Made by a program: the position numbers and the translations under genes. A stretch of DNA of 64,000 nucleotides from Candidatus Puniceispirillum sp. GTDB lineage: Bacteria > Pseudomonadota > Alphaproteobacteria > Caedimonadales > UBA1908. The notes beneath the pieces were generated by a model. It saw only the letters and a list, made by a program, of their open reading frames with translations, searched no databases and was not told the origin of the DNA. Shown piece by piece: positions 27,471-36,558 of this stretch; positions within the stretch are counted from its first letter, which is position 1; each line of letters begins with the position of its first letter. Where the stretch lies: positions 1 through 64,000 of the forward strand of contig PNJU01000011.1 in NCBI GenBank assembly GCA_013822015.1. Reading direction: 5' to 3'.

Positions 27471-28445
27471 CTATAAAAGACAACAGTTGCGCTTGCGCCA
27501 AACGAGATATCCAAAGTCTTCCCCGCGCGTAGGAAACTCTTTACCGGAACCCCAAAGAACCTCTGTTCTGCCTAGGGGATGGCATCCCTTTGCTGTGGCA
27601 GGAATGGGGAAGGTCATTTGAGTTTTGTATTGGGATTTTCGTAAAACAGGCATGGGGTATTTACCACAAAGACCCGCCTCTCCCATATAACCACGAAGCA
27701 TCCCTTGTCGGTGGAGTTTTGCAATGATGCGCTGAACAAGAAGTACACTTGCTTGCACGCCTCCCCCCTGATCGCTTACAGTCCCAGTAAAGGGGTAGAT
27801 GCTTCCCTGGCACCCTCCACACCAAAAGAGAGGATCAACAGGAAAACCAACGGAAGCCGTTACGCAGTCAAAGGCACAGGCCGCCTGTGCAATGGGATTT
27901 CCAAACAGAACCGCCTCCGGATTTAAAATAGCTCCTATTTCATCGTCACTCCATGTGGGATCAACCTCCGTGAGCCACGCCAGATCAAATGATCCTGTCT
28001 CTAAACAGATAAAATCTGTGATGAGCTCTAACCACCAAATGAGGGGGTAGACGTACCAGTGAACATGATAGAACCCGTGTTTCATGCCCCCTAAGGAACC
28101 TGATTGTCTGGCGTTTCCTCCGCGTCCTGTCACGCCCGCATTTGCCATTTGAATGCCACCCATATTAACTAAACACCAAGGGGTACGCGTAACATCCACA
28201 AGACGCACAGGCTCCCAAAATGAGAAGTTGATGCCAATTCGAATGGGATCAGTGCATTTACATAAAAAACCACCTGGATTGGGTGTATCTTCCCCGGGAG
28301 CAAGCTTAATTCCACCAAGAGTGATGGGAAAGATGCAGCTCCAACATACGTCAGTAATTGGATTTACAAATTTACCTTTGCATGACCCGAAAGCGCTTTG
28401 AGCTATAAGTAAAATCAGACTTAGGACACGTATGATTTTTATCAT
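27471..28445 (-). CDS. traU: TraU, conjugal DNA transfer protein
   Basis: The 324-residue protein has a signal peptide and the TraU hallmarks CKGKFVNPITDVCWSCIFPI, the central FDLAWLTEVDPTWSDDE and the C-terminal PATAKGCHPLGRTEVLWG. Many Cys residues need disulfide isomerisation, fitting the CPYC-bearing TraF. It is periplasmic and needed for DNA transfer more than for pilus growth. It starts 3 bp inside traW. Confidence 0.95.
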   Translation of the reverse strand: MIKIIRVLSLILLIAQSAFGSCKGKFVNPITDVCWSCIFPITLGGIKLAPGEDTPNPGGFLCKCTDPIRIGINFSFWEPVRLVDVTRTPWCLVNMGGIQMANAGVTGRGGNARQSGSLGGMKHGFYHVHWYVYPLIWWLELITDFICLETGSFDLAWLTEVDPTWSDDEIGAILNPEAVLFGNPIAQAACAFDCVTASVGFPVDPLFWCGGCQGSIYPFTGTVSDQGGGVQASVLLVQRIIAKLHRQGMLRGYMGEAGLCGKYPMPVLRKSQYKTQMTFPIPATAKGCHPLGRTEVLWGSGKEFPTRGEDFGYLVWRKRNCCLL

Positions 28446-29074
28446 TTGCCCTCTTCCTGTAAGAGCGCAACCTCATCGATGCGCAGACGATCTCCCTCCT
28501 TACTGACGCGCGATGGCACTTTCGTAAGATTAAACTTTTTGGACAGCACCCCGTTTTGATCAAAAAAGAACTTTCTTTTGTGGTCATTCTCGAGATCAAG
28601 GGGGCTGCCATTTACCAAGATAATCTTGTGCTTTTCGTCTTGATGGAGAGCCCACGCCACCTGAGCCGTATCCTGACCATCGATGAACAAGAGATCCTTT
28701 GAAAGTCCGGTGACGGTGAGCGGATTCATGCGCACGCCCTTTCTTGCAAAAACCCGTCCCCTGTGATCTTTAAGGTCATCTTGGATGATGATTGAAGGGT
28801 CAAAATAGAAGGTATGTGGTCGTTTGCATTTGGAATAGCCTGGAACGGCGTCAGGATAGCGCGCCTTTTTTTGCGCTGCTTTGGCAAGATCCCTTTGGTG
28901 TTTTTCAAGAGAACCAGATGCCTCCAGAGTCTTGAGACGTTTCATGATGACATCGAGAAAACTCTCCTCCTTGATAACAAATGTGGCCCCCTGTGTTCCA
29001 AGATCGCGAGCCTTTAAGGGGCCGGTCGATGTGCACAAGGCGAGGGCAACAAAATGATACGAAAGTTTTTTCAT
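28442..29074 (-). CDS. traW: TraW, pilus assembly protein
   Basis: Read from ATG 29074 the protein has 210 residues with a signal peptide (MKKLSYHFVALALCTSTGPLKA). TraW features include a RDLG..G..F.I.E.S start of the mature part and the blocks FYFDPSI...DLKDHRGRVF and LLFIDGQDTAQVAWA. A GTG four codons earlier is too close to the AAGG. It overlaps the S26 peptidase stop by 4 bp. Confidence 0.9.
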   Translation of the reverse strand: MKKLSYHFVALALCTSTGPLKARDLGTQGATFVIKEESFLDVIMKRLKTLEASGSLEKHQRDLAKAAQKKARYPDAVPGYSKCKRPHTFYFDPSIIIQDDLKDHRGRVFARKGVRMNPLTVTGLSKDLLFIDGQDTAQVAWALHQDEKHKIILVNGSPLDLENDHKRKFFFDQNGVLSKKFNLTKVPSRVSKEGDRLRIDEVALLQEEGK

Positions 29075-29562
29075 AACAGAGCCCACGCCTTCCCAAGAAT
29101 TGCCTCTTCTGGTATGAGTCCCATTTCCTTGTAACGAGAGTCAAAACTACGCGCATGGGTGCCTGAGACAAAAAGGAAGCCTTCAGGGATTTTTCCGGTG
29201 AATCCCGGGTGAAGAGATTTGCCGTTTTTTGTTTGCGCAAGGGTTTTTCCAATGGGACGTCCCTCCACATAGGTAATACCATTTCCATGGGTCACTCTTT
29301 CACCAGGAATGCCAGCTACTCGTTTGAGGAGTGTTACGGGAATGCTAGGGTGTTTAAAGGTCACGAGCTCACCTACCTTTAGCGGAAAGTGGGGTTTAAA
29401 GTTACTGACGTAGAAAATCTTTTCTGGTAAGGAATCGGATCCATTGATACTAAAGTGACCATGAAACTGAAAGGTGAGCAAAACGGCCAGTGACCCACCT
29501 GCCCACGAAAGAAGCTTTAGGACATCCCTAACAGTTGGGGTGTGAACTAGGCTCTTTGGCAT
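29071..29562 (-). CDS. S26 conjugative signal peptidase (TraF-Ti/TrhF type)
   Basis: The 163-residue protein has one N-terminal membrane segment and the S26 catalytic pair: Ser in NGSDSLPEKI (about residue 45) and Lys in TLLKRVAGIPGE (about 80). Later blocks GTHARSFDSRYKEMG match the TraF/TrhF conjugative peptidases, which process or cyclise pilins in P- and H-type systems. F has no such gene, so the pilin here may be matured differently. ATG 29562 has AAGGA with 8 nt spacing. Confidence 0.85.
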   Translation of the reverse strand: MPKSLVHTPTVRDVLKLLSWAGGSLAVLLTFQFHGHFSINGSDSLPEKIFYVSNFKPHFPLKVGELVTFKHPSIPVTLLKRVAGIPGERVTHGNGITYVEGRPIGKTLAQTKNGKSLHPGFTGKIPEGFLFVSGTHARSFDSRYKEMGLIPEEAILGKAWALL

Positions 29563-29566
29563 AGGA

Positions 29567-29740
29567 TTAGTCCTTAGCCACACTTAACTGTCCTTTGAGC
29601 ATGTCTGCAACGGCTGTTGCGACACCAATTTGCAGTCCTAGCCTGTACTGAAAACGACTTTGCTCATAAAAAGTTCCCAGAAAAAAGCCACTTAAAAGAC
29701 TTATTGAAGTAAAAAGAGCCAACTTTTGTGTTTGGGTCAT
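29567..29740 (-). CDS. 57-residue single-pass membrane protein in transfer operon
   Basis: A short frame starts at ATG 29740, 7 nt after GAGGAG, and stops 4 bp before the peptidase start. It encodes one hydrophobic segment (LALFTSISLLSGFFLGTFY) followed by an amphipathic helix. Tight packing between trbI and the peptidase and a strong ribosome site support a real gene. No family recognised; small inner-membrane proteins such as TrbD or TrbG occur at other points of F-type operons. Confidence 0.7.
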   Translation of the reverse strand: MTQTQKLALFTSISLLSGFFLGTFYEQSRFQYRLGLQIGVATAVADMLKGQLSVAKD

Positions 29741-29751
29741 GATTTTTCTCC

Positions 29752-30084
29752 TCAGTTTGTGGTTTGAAGTTTTTCAAGAACCTCTTGTGTTTCATCTGGG
29801 ACGCCGGCAAGGGCGCTCGTGGCTGAAACATAGATCTTCCCGGTGCGTCCTGATTCTGTTTCCAGAATAGAGATAACGCGCCTACGCATTCCCATTAGGG
29901 CATGGTTGAGCATTTTTTCATCCTGAATGGGTTCAATTTTAACGAGGGAGAGAGCAATTTTTTGCATATCCACCATTGCAATTTGGGGAGGGGTATTTTT
30001 ACTTTTCTCGGTGTAAAAGAGAATTCCGGCTGTGTTGGCTAGCACGAATAAAATCGCCAGAGGGAGCCCTAAACGGTCTAGCAT
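29752..30084 (-). CDS. trbI: TrbI, F-type inner-membrane transfer protein
   Basis: The 110-residue protein has an N-terminal membrane helix (LPLAILFVLANTAGILFY) and the F-type TrbI tail with DMQKIALSL and VSATSALAGVPDETQEVL. TrbI influences pilus retraction in F. It lies directly after traC, as in F, and its start overlaps the traC stop by 7 bp. Confidence 0.85.
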   Translation of the reverse strand: MLDRLGLPLAILFVLANTAGILFYTEKSKNTPPQIAMVDMQKIALSLVKIEPIQDEKMLNHALMGMRRRVISILETESGRTGKIYVSATSALAGVPDETQEVLEKLQTTN

Positions 30085-32576
30085 GACACCTCCTTTGCAA
30101 CCTGAGAAATAGCGTCCACAAGGCTCATGCCTTGGGATTGCAAGTCTTTGACGCGGGAGTACTCGGCCGGTTTTGTTGAATAAAGAATGCGTGTAAAATC
30201 GTCTGTCATGAGACGTCCAACGGTACTGCCGTAAGGCCCCATGATCATAATCTCAGCAAAAGAACCCTGCTGGGTACGAACAGAATTGAGGAGCTCCTCC
30301 AAAGCAGGATCAATGGAGAGCTTTTCGCATTTTTTAAGCTGGGCGATGGATTCCTTGCTTTGAGACAACATACAAAGCCAATCGGAGTTTTCAAAGGCAG
30401 CAATGGCAGCCGGAGATGCGTAAAAATCATTCACAGACTGGGTCCCAAAAACAAGTGAGCCATAGAACTTACGCGCTTGCCTCACGCCGGATTCGACAAA
30501 GTCGGCGCCTTGAGCTTGCTTTCCTGAAAGAATGTCCCAGACTTCATCCATTTTGATGGTCGTGGGTGTTTTGCGATCCCCCAAGATCATTTGATTCATG
30601 ATCTGCATCACAACCGTCTGCACAACGACGCCCTGCAAATCCTTACGTTCTTTAAGTTCACTCAACTCGATCACAACGAGTTTATTTTTGAAATTGATAG
30701 AGGAATCCCCGTTGAAAAAACGACCATAGGAACCTGCAGATGTATAAGGAAACATCATGGTTCCAAGATCCACGCTTCTTTGATCGTCATTGGAAAGAAG
30801 CCACTGAGAAACTGTATCAATGCTTGCCTTGTGTTTTTTTGCATCCCACGCGCCTTTAATGGCTTTTTCTAACAGGGCGTTTTCGATGTCATCTGTTCCG
30901 CGCGTTGGAGCGGCCATAAGCGACATGATGGGCTTGAGCATGGCAAGGGCATCATCTGTTTCCTTGGGGTCGTGATCAGGGATGGTTGTGAAGGGGTTGA
31001 TACAGATTGGAGATTTAGTAGAAAACTCAACAAATTGACCATTAAGGAGGTGACATGTTTTGTCAAAGGAGCGTCCTACATCAAGGACAAATCCACGCCC
31101 CCCCATACCCAACGTGCAAGCTAAATTCTCTTGCATGAAGAAGGATTTTCCACTTCCTGAGCGGCCAACTACCTTCATATTGTAGTTGCCACGATCATTA
31201 TCAAATGGACTGAACTTAAAGAGCTTGCCGCGACGGCCACTGAGCAAAATACCATTGGACTGAGTGCCGTTCCACTCCCCTTGAAGGGGGACCAGGTTGG
31301 CGCTTTCCGTTGAAAGAGTTGTCTTCATGCGTCCGTGATAATGCAGGTCCTCATAAATACCCTCTCCCCAAAGCATGGGCAGGCACCCCAAAAACGTTTG
31401 AAGCTGAATAAAGCGATCAGGCTTTAAGGCCCACCCTTTTGTTTTGAAAAGCGTCTTCAAAATATGGTCTGATTCACTTTGAAGATGTGATGGCGCCATG
31501 AGAATGACGGACATATTTGTGCGCACAAGGCGCTCTCCCTCTGCGAGACGCTCTCTGGCATAGGAAAACTCCATGGCTTCCTCACGCAAGTGAGGCATAA
31601 ATTTCAACAAAGAGGGTGTTGATTGGCGTTCGGCATAAGAGGCACGCACATTCATTTTGGTGCTGAGATTCTTTTGCTCAGGAACATGCACGCCGTAGTG
31701 AATGATAAAAGGGCAAGGTATCCTCATGTAGTCCCGGTGCATGTCGCCGATGAGCTCGCCCATGGCGTAAAGAGACCATTGACGAGGCTCATCACTTACA
31801 CCATAAACACGCGTATAAAACTCTCCTTCATTAACCACAAGGGCGTCTTTTGTCACCTGAAGGGAAACACCTTGTGGCACTTGCGCGCGCAGACTGTCAC
31901 GCCTGTTCCATGTTCTTTTGCTGGTTGAAAGGTCAAACTTAGGCTCAAGAAGGCCGTCCAATGCTTGAATAAGATCGCTTGCATCCCACCTCATCAGCGG
32001 AAGATCCAGTGTTTTAAGGGACATGGACATTTGATCCATGAGTGTGATCACTCTTTGGCGCACAATGGGGTCGTTAAAATTCCCTTTTTGGGAATAAGAG
32101 AAAATAAACCGAAAGTTACGAAAGCAAACAGATCCATCCCCTGAAAAGACCTTGCTTTTAAGAAACTCAACGCGTTTTTTTGCAAGAAGCTCAAGCACTT
32201 CTCCCTGACCAGCGCGAGAGGCTTCCCAGTCATCGAGCATATCGCCAATCCTGGGATCTGCCCAAAGCATGCACTGTAAATTTCCACCCTCCGGAAGGAG
32301 GTCTCGAAAGATGCCGCTCACAACCGTTTGCATTTGTTCCGAGCAACCCACAAGCGGAGGTGTTTCCAACACAAATCCAAGAGATGAGTTGTTCAGGAAA
32401 AGGCCTGTGGCTGGGTCATAACTTTCGTAAGGCAAAAGCTCGCTGATGCCGTAGGTTTTAAGGAGCTGGTTATTCAAACCACGAGTTGGGGAGGACGGAG
32501 TCGTCCCAAACTCGCGCGAATCTCCGCTTAGGGCAGAGACAGCTTGCTTGATCTGTTTCCCCAGCCCCAAACTCAT
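30078..32576 (-). CDS. traC: TraC, transfer-apparatus ATPase (VirB4 class)
   Basis: The 832-residue cytosolic ATPase powers pilus assembly. Walker A is VVGRSGSGKSFFMQ near residue 460; Walker B regions are LVVIELSEL and TIKMDEVWDIL near residue 680. The N-terminal TraC_F_IV region (YGISELLPYESYDPATGLFLN) is clear. ATG 32576 has GGAGA 6 nt upstream and overlaps the traV stop; a start 30 bp earlier would overlap traV further. Confidence 0.95.
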   Translation of the reverse strand: MSLGLGKQIKQAVSALSGDSREFGTTPSSPTRGLNNQLLKTYGISELLPYESYDPATGLFLNNSSLGFVLETPPLVGCSEQMQTVVSGIFRDLLPEGGNLQCMLWADPRIGDMLDDWEASRAGQGEVLELLAKKRVEFLKSKVFSGDGSVCFRNFRFIFSYSQKGNFNDPIVRQRVITLMDQMSMSLKTLDLPLMRWDASDLIQALDGLLEPKFDLSTSKRTWNRRDSLRAQVPQGVSLQVTKDALVVNEGEFYTRVYGVSDEPRQWSLYAMGELIGDMHRDYMRIPCPFIIHYGVHVPEQKNLSTKMNVRASYAERQSTPSLLKFMPHLREEAMEFSYARERLAEGERLVRTNMSVILMAPSHLQSESDHILKTLFKTKGWALKPDRFIQLQTFLGCLPMLWGEGIYEDLHYHGRMKTTLSTESANLVPLQGEWNGTQSNGILLSGRRGKLFKFSPFDNDRGNYNMKVVGRSGSGKSFFMQENLACTLGMGGRGFVLDVGRSFDKTCHLLNGQFVEFSTKSPICINPFTTIPDHDPKETDDALAMLKPIMSLMAAPTRGTDDIENALLEKAIKGAWDAKKHKASIDTVSQWLLSNDDQRSVDLGTMMFPYTSAGSYGRFFNGDSSINFKNKLVVIELSELKERKDLQGVVVQTVVMQIMNQMILGDRKTPTTIKMDEVWDILSGKQAQGADFVESGVRQARKFYGSLVFGTQSVNDFYASPAAIAAFENSDWLCMLSQSKESIAQLKKCEKLSIDPALEELLNSVRTQQGSFAEIMIMGPYGSTVGRLMTDDFTRILYSTKPAEYSRVKDLQSQGMSLVDAISQVAKEVSC

Positions 32577-33007
32577 AGGGTGTCTCCGGACGAACAAGTG
32601 GCACATGATTGGGGTTTTTCATCCAATGGGAGGGGCTCAGCTTCAGGAGGGCGAGAAGGTTCTGCGCAAGGTCTTACGCTATAGAGATCCTCTACGTCCT
32701 GGTCATTTGGTAGCGCAACTGCAATCATCTGGGGCCCTTGCCATGTGTTGGATGATTTTCGATATGGCGCAAACCATGCCCGCCCCATACCCCGGCTTGA
32801 AACGGAATGCTTTTCAGATGTCGTGGATGCCTCTGTGTCCTCATCAGAGGTAATTTTCTCCTCATCAACCATTTTGTTAACTTGAGAAATCGACACACAA
32901 CCCACTCCTGCAACGGCAGGGCAGTCAAAGCTCTCCTGGTACTGACTTGCACATCCTCCCAAAATCTCGAGAGCAATGAACGAAACGGGTAAGATGACTT
33001 TTTTCAT
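32573..33007 (-). CDS. traV: TraV, outer-membrane lipoprotein
   Basis: The 144-residue protein has a lipoprotein signal peptide with lipobox LGGC near residue 19 and, a little further on, the TraV pair of cysteines FDCPAVAGVGCVSI. TraV anchors the TraB/TraK core complex to the outer membrane (VirB7-like). It overlaps traB by one base and traC by four. Confidence 0.88.
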   Translation of the reverse strand: MKKVILPVSFIALEILGGCASQYQESFDCPAVAGVGCVSISQVNKMVDEEKITSDEDTEASTTSEKHSVSSRGMGRAWFAPYRKSSNTWQGPQMIAVALPNDQDVEDLYSVRPCAEPSRPPEAEPLPLDEKPQSCATCSSGDTL

Positions 33008-34323
33008 TAATTATCTCCTTTGTTTGGCAACCAACGACTCAAGCTTTCCATGTTCAAAGTGCCTGCTTCATCCGCTTTAAGCGCTTCGGACCTGATGGCT
33101 TCTTCCTGAATCTTCTGCCTTGAGTCGCGCAGTGCCCCTACACGTGCTTGGGAAATCACTTCCTTCACAGTTGTCTTCCCAAACTCGGTTCCTTCCGTGA
33201 ATACGATGTTCACCTTTCTACCTGCCTGAACCTGCAGTACAGGCTGTAGCTGCTCTGCACGTTTGATATAATAATCAGCGTATTTCTCCAGAGCGGATCC
33301 CACGCCACTTGCAGCCCCTGAACGCAACATCTCTCCATTTGTGAGAGCATTGGTTTGCCCAAACGGTGTAACGGGGTAAACATTGGCCTGATTGCTTGCA
33401 GCAAAGAACTTACTCATTCCGCTCGCGAATCCACCCAAGAGTGTGTTGCGCATGAGCTCGCTTGTTTTATCAACGACAACACCACGCACCCCAGCTCGAC
33501 CATCCTCTCCCGCGACATAACCTGCTACTTGGGTTTCTGAGATCTCCCCCGTAAGAGGCTCCGTGCAGGTCAATTTCTCTAACCTCATGAACACGCGCTC
33601 CGAGGACAGGTCTCCATGGGAGGAAGCCAAGACATGGCAGTGCTTGAGATCACTTTTAAATTTGCGTGGCAAAGTTCCTCGACTCACAATACGCAGCAAC
33701 ACCGGCCTTGGATCGGCTGCCGATTGAACCGCTGTTGAGGCATCAATGCCTCCCAAAAGAACGGCTGTGGCAAACGCGCCTGCTGGAATTGTGTTCTCAA
33801 CGGTTTTGTGATTTGTACCGCCGGTTCCCTTTTGGTTCTTTAGGTTGAGCTTGATGACGCGCGGTGTGCGCGTATTCGAGAAAGACAAATTATAAGAGCT
33901 GTTTGATTGACCTTGATCAGCACCTATTTCATCTTTAGTTCCATTTTCTTGTGTTTTATCCAGTTGGATCTGGAGTTCATTAATTTGCCCTTGGAGTGCA
34001 TCGATCACCTGTTTTGTTTCAGAATCAGCCTCCGAAAACTTTGTTTGTGCAAGCGTGGAGTAAGCTTGCTCAAGCTCACGAAGGCGCTTGTTAGTCTCTT
34101 TTGCTTCACTTTCCATACGATCAATCCAAACGTCCCGCGGATCAATGCGCTTTGAGGCTGTCAAAATCGTTTCTTTTTCCTCTGATTTTGCGGAGGAAGC
34201 CTTTGAGGGAGAAAACAGAATCCAACAAATGGCACAGATCACAAGCATGACAGCACCCCAAACAAATCCGAAAACAATCCATTGAGCTTTCTTTGGGTCT
34301 AAGGATGTAGAAAAAAGACTCAT
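33007..34323 (-). CDS. traB: TraB, core-complex scaffold (VirB10-like)
   Basis: The 438-residue protein has an N-terminal membrane anchor (IVFGFVWGAVMLVICAICWILF), a coiled coil (about 70-125), and a TrbI/VirB10-like beta domain with IPAGAFATAVLLGGIDAS and VNIVFTEGTEF. It spans the periplasm and joins the inner and outer membrane parts of the channel. It starts overlapping the traK stop. Confidence 0.93.
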   Translation of the reverse strand: MSLFSTSLDPKKAQWIVFGFVWGAVMLVICAICWILFSPSKASSAKSEEKETILTASKRIDPRDVWIDRMESEAKETNKRLRELEQAYSTLAQTKFSEADSETKQVIDALQGQINELQIQLDKTQENGTKDEIGADQGQSNSSYNLSFSNTRTPRVIKLNLKNQKGTGGTNHKTVENTIPAGAFATAVLLGGIDASTAVQSAADPRPVLLRIVSRGTLPRKFKSDLKHCHVLASSHGDLSSERVFMRLEKLTCTEPLTGEISETQVAGYVAGEDGRAGVRGVVVDKTSELMRNTLLGGFASGMSKFFAASNQANVYPVTPFGQTNALTNGEMLRSGAASGVGSALEKYADYYIKRAEQLQPVLQVQAGRKVNIVFTEGTEFGKTTVKEVISQARVGALRDSRQKIQEEAIRSEALKADEAGTLNMESLSRWLPNKGDN

Positions 34324-35039
34324 AGGGATTCTCCTTTTGCAGAAACTGCGTATAAGAAGGTGAAACCACCCGCTTTGAGAGTTTGTGTTGTGAGACCCAG
34401 GGCAACATGACCTATGTTCGCAAAGTGTGCATGACGCAGATCGGTGTCTTCTTCACTTCTGTTCTCGACGCGAAAGAGAGTCGCCTGGTATTGAGCTCCT
34501 ATTAAGGATGCAAGGGGAGTCATGCAAAGACCTGGACTTAGGTCACATTTCGTTGAAGCGTAGAGATAGGAAAATTCATAGCCCTGTGGAGCCTTTCCTC
34601 CTCCTAGGCTCTCCATTAACGCCGTCAGCTCTTCTTCGTAAGAAGTGAGTCCGGGATTGTCTACCTCCTCTTTGGCATTGACTGGACCAACAGGTTCAAG
34701 AATGACCGCATCTGTGCCTTGGGAGGAAACAACAAGCTGCACATCCTGGGTAAGCCCTTTTTCTGTAATAAAGGTGATGCGCACACCGCTCTTATCTAGC
34801 TCCCCTTGCGGTGTAAGAAAAACTTGTCCAAGGACCTCATCTAGTTCGACTTGAAGTCTCTCATCTGATCCAAAAATCTGTGCAATCCTATCTCCCTTCA
34901 CCGCAATACGCGTGTGCTCACGAGACGATAGTGTGACAGTTACGTTTCCTTGGTCTTCAATTTTGATTTTGGTGGCTGCCATGAGCGACGACGCACAAGT
35001 AAGAAATGCCAGCATGAAAACGTAGGAGGGTTTAGGCAT
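34320..35039 (-). CDS. traK: TraK, secretin-like core protein (VirB9-like)
   Basis: The 239-residue protein has a signal peptide (MPKPSYVFMLAFLTCASSLMA) followed by beta-rich sequence typical of TraK, including TVTLSSREHTRIAVKGDRI and GQVFLTPQGELDKSGVRITF. It forms the outer-membrane ring with TraV and TraB. ATG 35039 has GAGGAG 7 nt upstream; an in-frame TTG at 35054 overlaps that ribosome site and is rejected. Confidence 0.9.
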   Translation of the reverse strand: MPKPSYVFMLAFLTCASSLMAATKIKIEDQGNVTVTLSSREHTRIAVKGDRIAQIFGSDERLQVELDEVLGQVFLTPQGELDKSGVRITFITEKGLTQDVQLVVSSQGTDAVILEPVGPVNAKEEVDNPGLTSYEEELTALMESLGGGKAPQGYEFSYLYASTKCDLSPGLCMTPLASLIGAQYQATLFRVENRSEEDTDLRHAHFANIGHVALGLTTQTLKAGGFTFLYAVSAKGESL

Positions 35040-35595
35040 TTTTCTTCTCCTCAAGGGTTATGAACTCTAAAATCATCAAACGTCCTTTCTCATACCCAAG
35101 CCGGATGCTGTATTTTTCCTCTTTTTGAAAAACAACTTTTGTGCCCACAAAACCCATCAACTCACCTGTGATTTCGGCACTCATTTTTTCTGGATTTGCA
35201 TTAATGTGTTTTGGGTGGAATGCCGTTGAAAGACCATCTTTTGTGATTTTGCGTGCTTCTTGAGCAAGCGTTGCCTTCATGGTCCCGTAAGAACCAGGCG
35301 CAGTGTAACGCAGCAACAAATCATGGTTATAGGGGAGGCTTTTGGGCGTTGCATTGAGAAGCATCTGAGCAAAAAAAACGGCAATCTCCTCAAGGTAAGT
35401 TTTTGAGACACGACCCTTTTCCACCCAAAGAGGACCATGAATTTCTGGCGGAACAAGAACGATTCGCTCGTTTTTTGAAAAGACACCCACACTCAAAATC
35501 AGGTTCGTGCAAAGAAGAGCCCCAACGGTAATCAAAAGGATCTTTCGCTGATACAACACGTGAGAAAGGCGTGCGTTAAAAAGGGTGCTTTTCAT
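35032..35595 (-). CDS. traE: TraE, inner-membrane transfer protein (VirB8-like)
   Basis: The 187-residue protein has one membrane helix near residues 20-40 (ILLITVGALLCTNLILSVGVF) and the TraE block ERIVLVPPEIHGPLWVEKGRVSKTYLEEIA. It probably nucleates the inner-membrane platform. ATG 35595 is three codons inside an alternative GTG; GGGAG lies 8 nt before the ATG. Confidence 0.92.
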   Translation of the reverse strand: MKSTLFNARLSHVLYQRKILLITVGALLCTNLILSVGVFSKNERIVLVPPEIHGPLWVEKGRVSKTYLEEIAVFFAQMLLNATPKSLPYNHDLLLRYTAPGSYGTMKATLAQEARKITKDGLSTAFHPKHINANPEKMSAEITGELMGFVGTKVVFQKEEKYSIRLGYEKGRLMILEFITLEEKKNA

Positions 35596-35885
35596 GATAC
35601 CCACTCCCGGACGAAGGAAGGAGGCGTGGACTTAAGGCGTGTTTTATTATGAGGAAGGTACCAATAAGCAAGGCAACTTAAAGCGCCACCCCCCGTAAGC
35701 TTTTGTAACTTACGTACGCCGTAACACAAAACACCTCCCAAGATGAAGCCTGTTGAGCCCATGTCCAGAAGAACTCCTGCAAAAATAGGAACCAAAAGGA
35801 AGGCCGCTTCTGTTTTCGTGAAAAACAAGAACCGGGCTGGACTGTCCAGTCGATGAAGCAAAAGGTGGCGGCCGCGTTCACTCAT
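35592..35885 (-). CDS. traL: TraL, small inner-membrane transfer protein (VirB3-like)
   Basis: The 97-residue protein has the TraL pattern HRLDSPARFLFFTKTEA followed by two membrane segments (about 30-60) and YWYLP near the end. It is the first of the strictly F-colinear genes and lies 11 bp after the SSB-pilin fusion. It overlaps the traE start. Confidence 0.92.
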   Translation of the reverse strand: MSERGRHLLLHRLDSPARFLFFTKTEAAFLLVPIFAGVLLDMGSTGFILGGVLCYGVRKLQKLTGGGALSCLAYWYLPHNKTRLKSTPPSFVREWVS

Positions 35886-35895
35886 GGCTCATGCC

Positions 35896-36558
35896 TCACA
35901 TGCACAGGGTGAATTTTGTATTGATCCAGTCTTGGCCAAGAATACCAGCAGCAAGCATGCCCCCTGAAATTCCTGCCTGCGGATAGTTTCCCTTGGCAGC
36001 TCCTATGAAACACGTGCTGCCTAACGCCACAATTGCTGCGAGCTTGAGAAACCCGCCCGTCAGTGTATTCTCAAGCTGTGTCCACACATCTCCAAAAAGC
36101 ATGTTTTCTTGTGCAGCGTAAAGATCAATGCTAAGAAACGCGCTCACGGCTAAGAAAAGAGCAGCATATCCAACGACGGATGTGGCCTTCTTGCTCCAGC
36201 ATGAGCTCGTCACGTCAGTTTTATCCATCAAATAAAGAGCGCCTTTTTTGGGCAAAATTACCACTTCAGAAATCACGATGTCGTTGGCGTCTTCTTGTTT
36301 GGCACGTGCATACTGAAGGCTTCCTTCTACAAGCACACGCGATCCCTTCTTGAGGTGTTCTTTCACAGTTTTGAGAATATCATCATTGAGTACACGGACC
36401 CTGTGCCACGCAGTTACCATGTTCTTTCTACCAACTTGATCTGTCCATGACTCACTTGTGCCTAATGACAGGAGACCATATGGCACACCATCCGCGTCAC
36501 TACGTAGTTGTGGGTCATCGTTTAGCTCTCCAACGAGCGTAACCTTATTGAGTTGCAT
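35896..36558 (-). CDS. In-frame fusion of SSB-like OB fold and TraA-type prepilin
   Basis: The 220-residue frame joins two unlike halves. Residues 1-105 are an SSB-family OB fold (MQLNKVTLVGELNDDPQLR, AWHRVRVLNDD, KKGSRVLVEGSLQYA). Residues 111-220 look like an F-type propilin: a 42-residue leader with a hydrophobic core ending SIDLYAA, then two hydrophobic helices split by a short basic turn (GAAKGNYPQAG). F propilin has a 51-residue leader and sits at this operon position. AAAGGA precedes ATG 36558. An internal ATG at 36228 (residue 111) could start the pilin alone, but only a distant AAGG precedes it. So the pilin comes either from a cleaved fusion or from internal initiation. Confidence 0.78.
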   Translation of the reverse strand: MQLNKVTLVGELNDDPQLRSDADGVPYGLLSLGTSESWTDQVGRKNMVTAWHRVRVLNDDILKTVKEHLKKGSRVLVEGSLQYARAKQEDANDIVISEVVILPKKGALYLMDKTDVTSSCWSKKATSVVGYAALFLAVSAFLSIDLYAAQENMLFGDVWTQLENTLTGGFLKLAAIVALGSTCFIGAAKGNYPQAGISGGMLAAGILGQDWINTKFTLCM

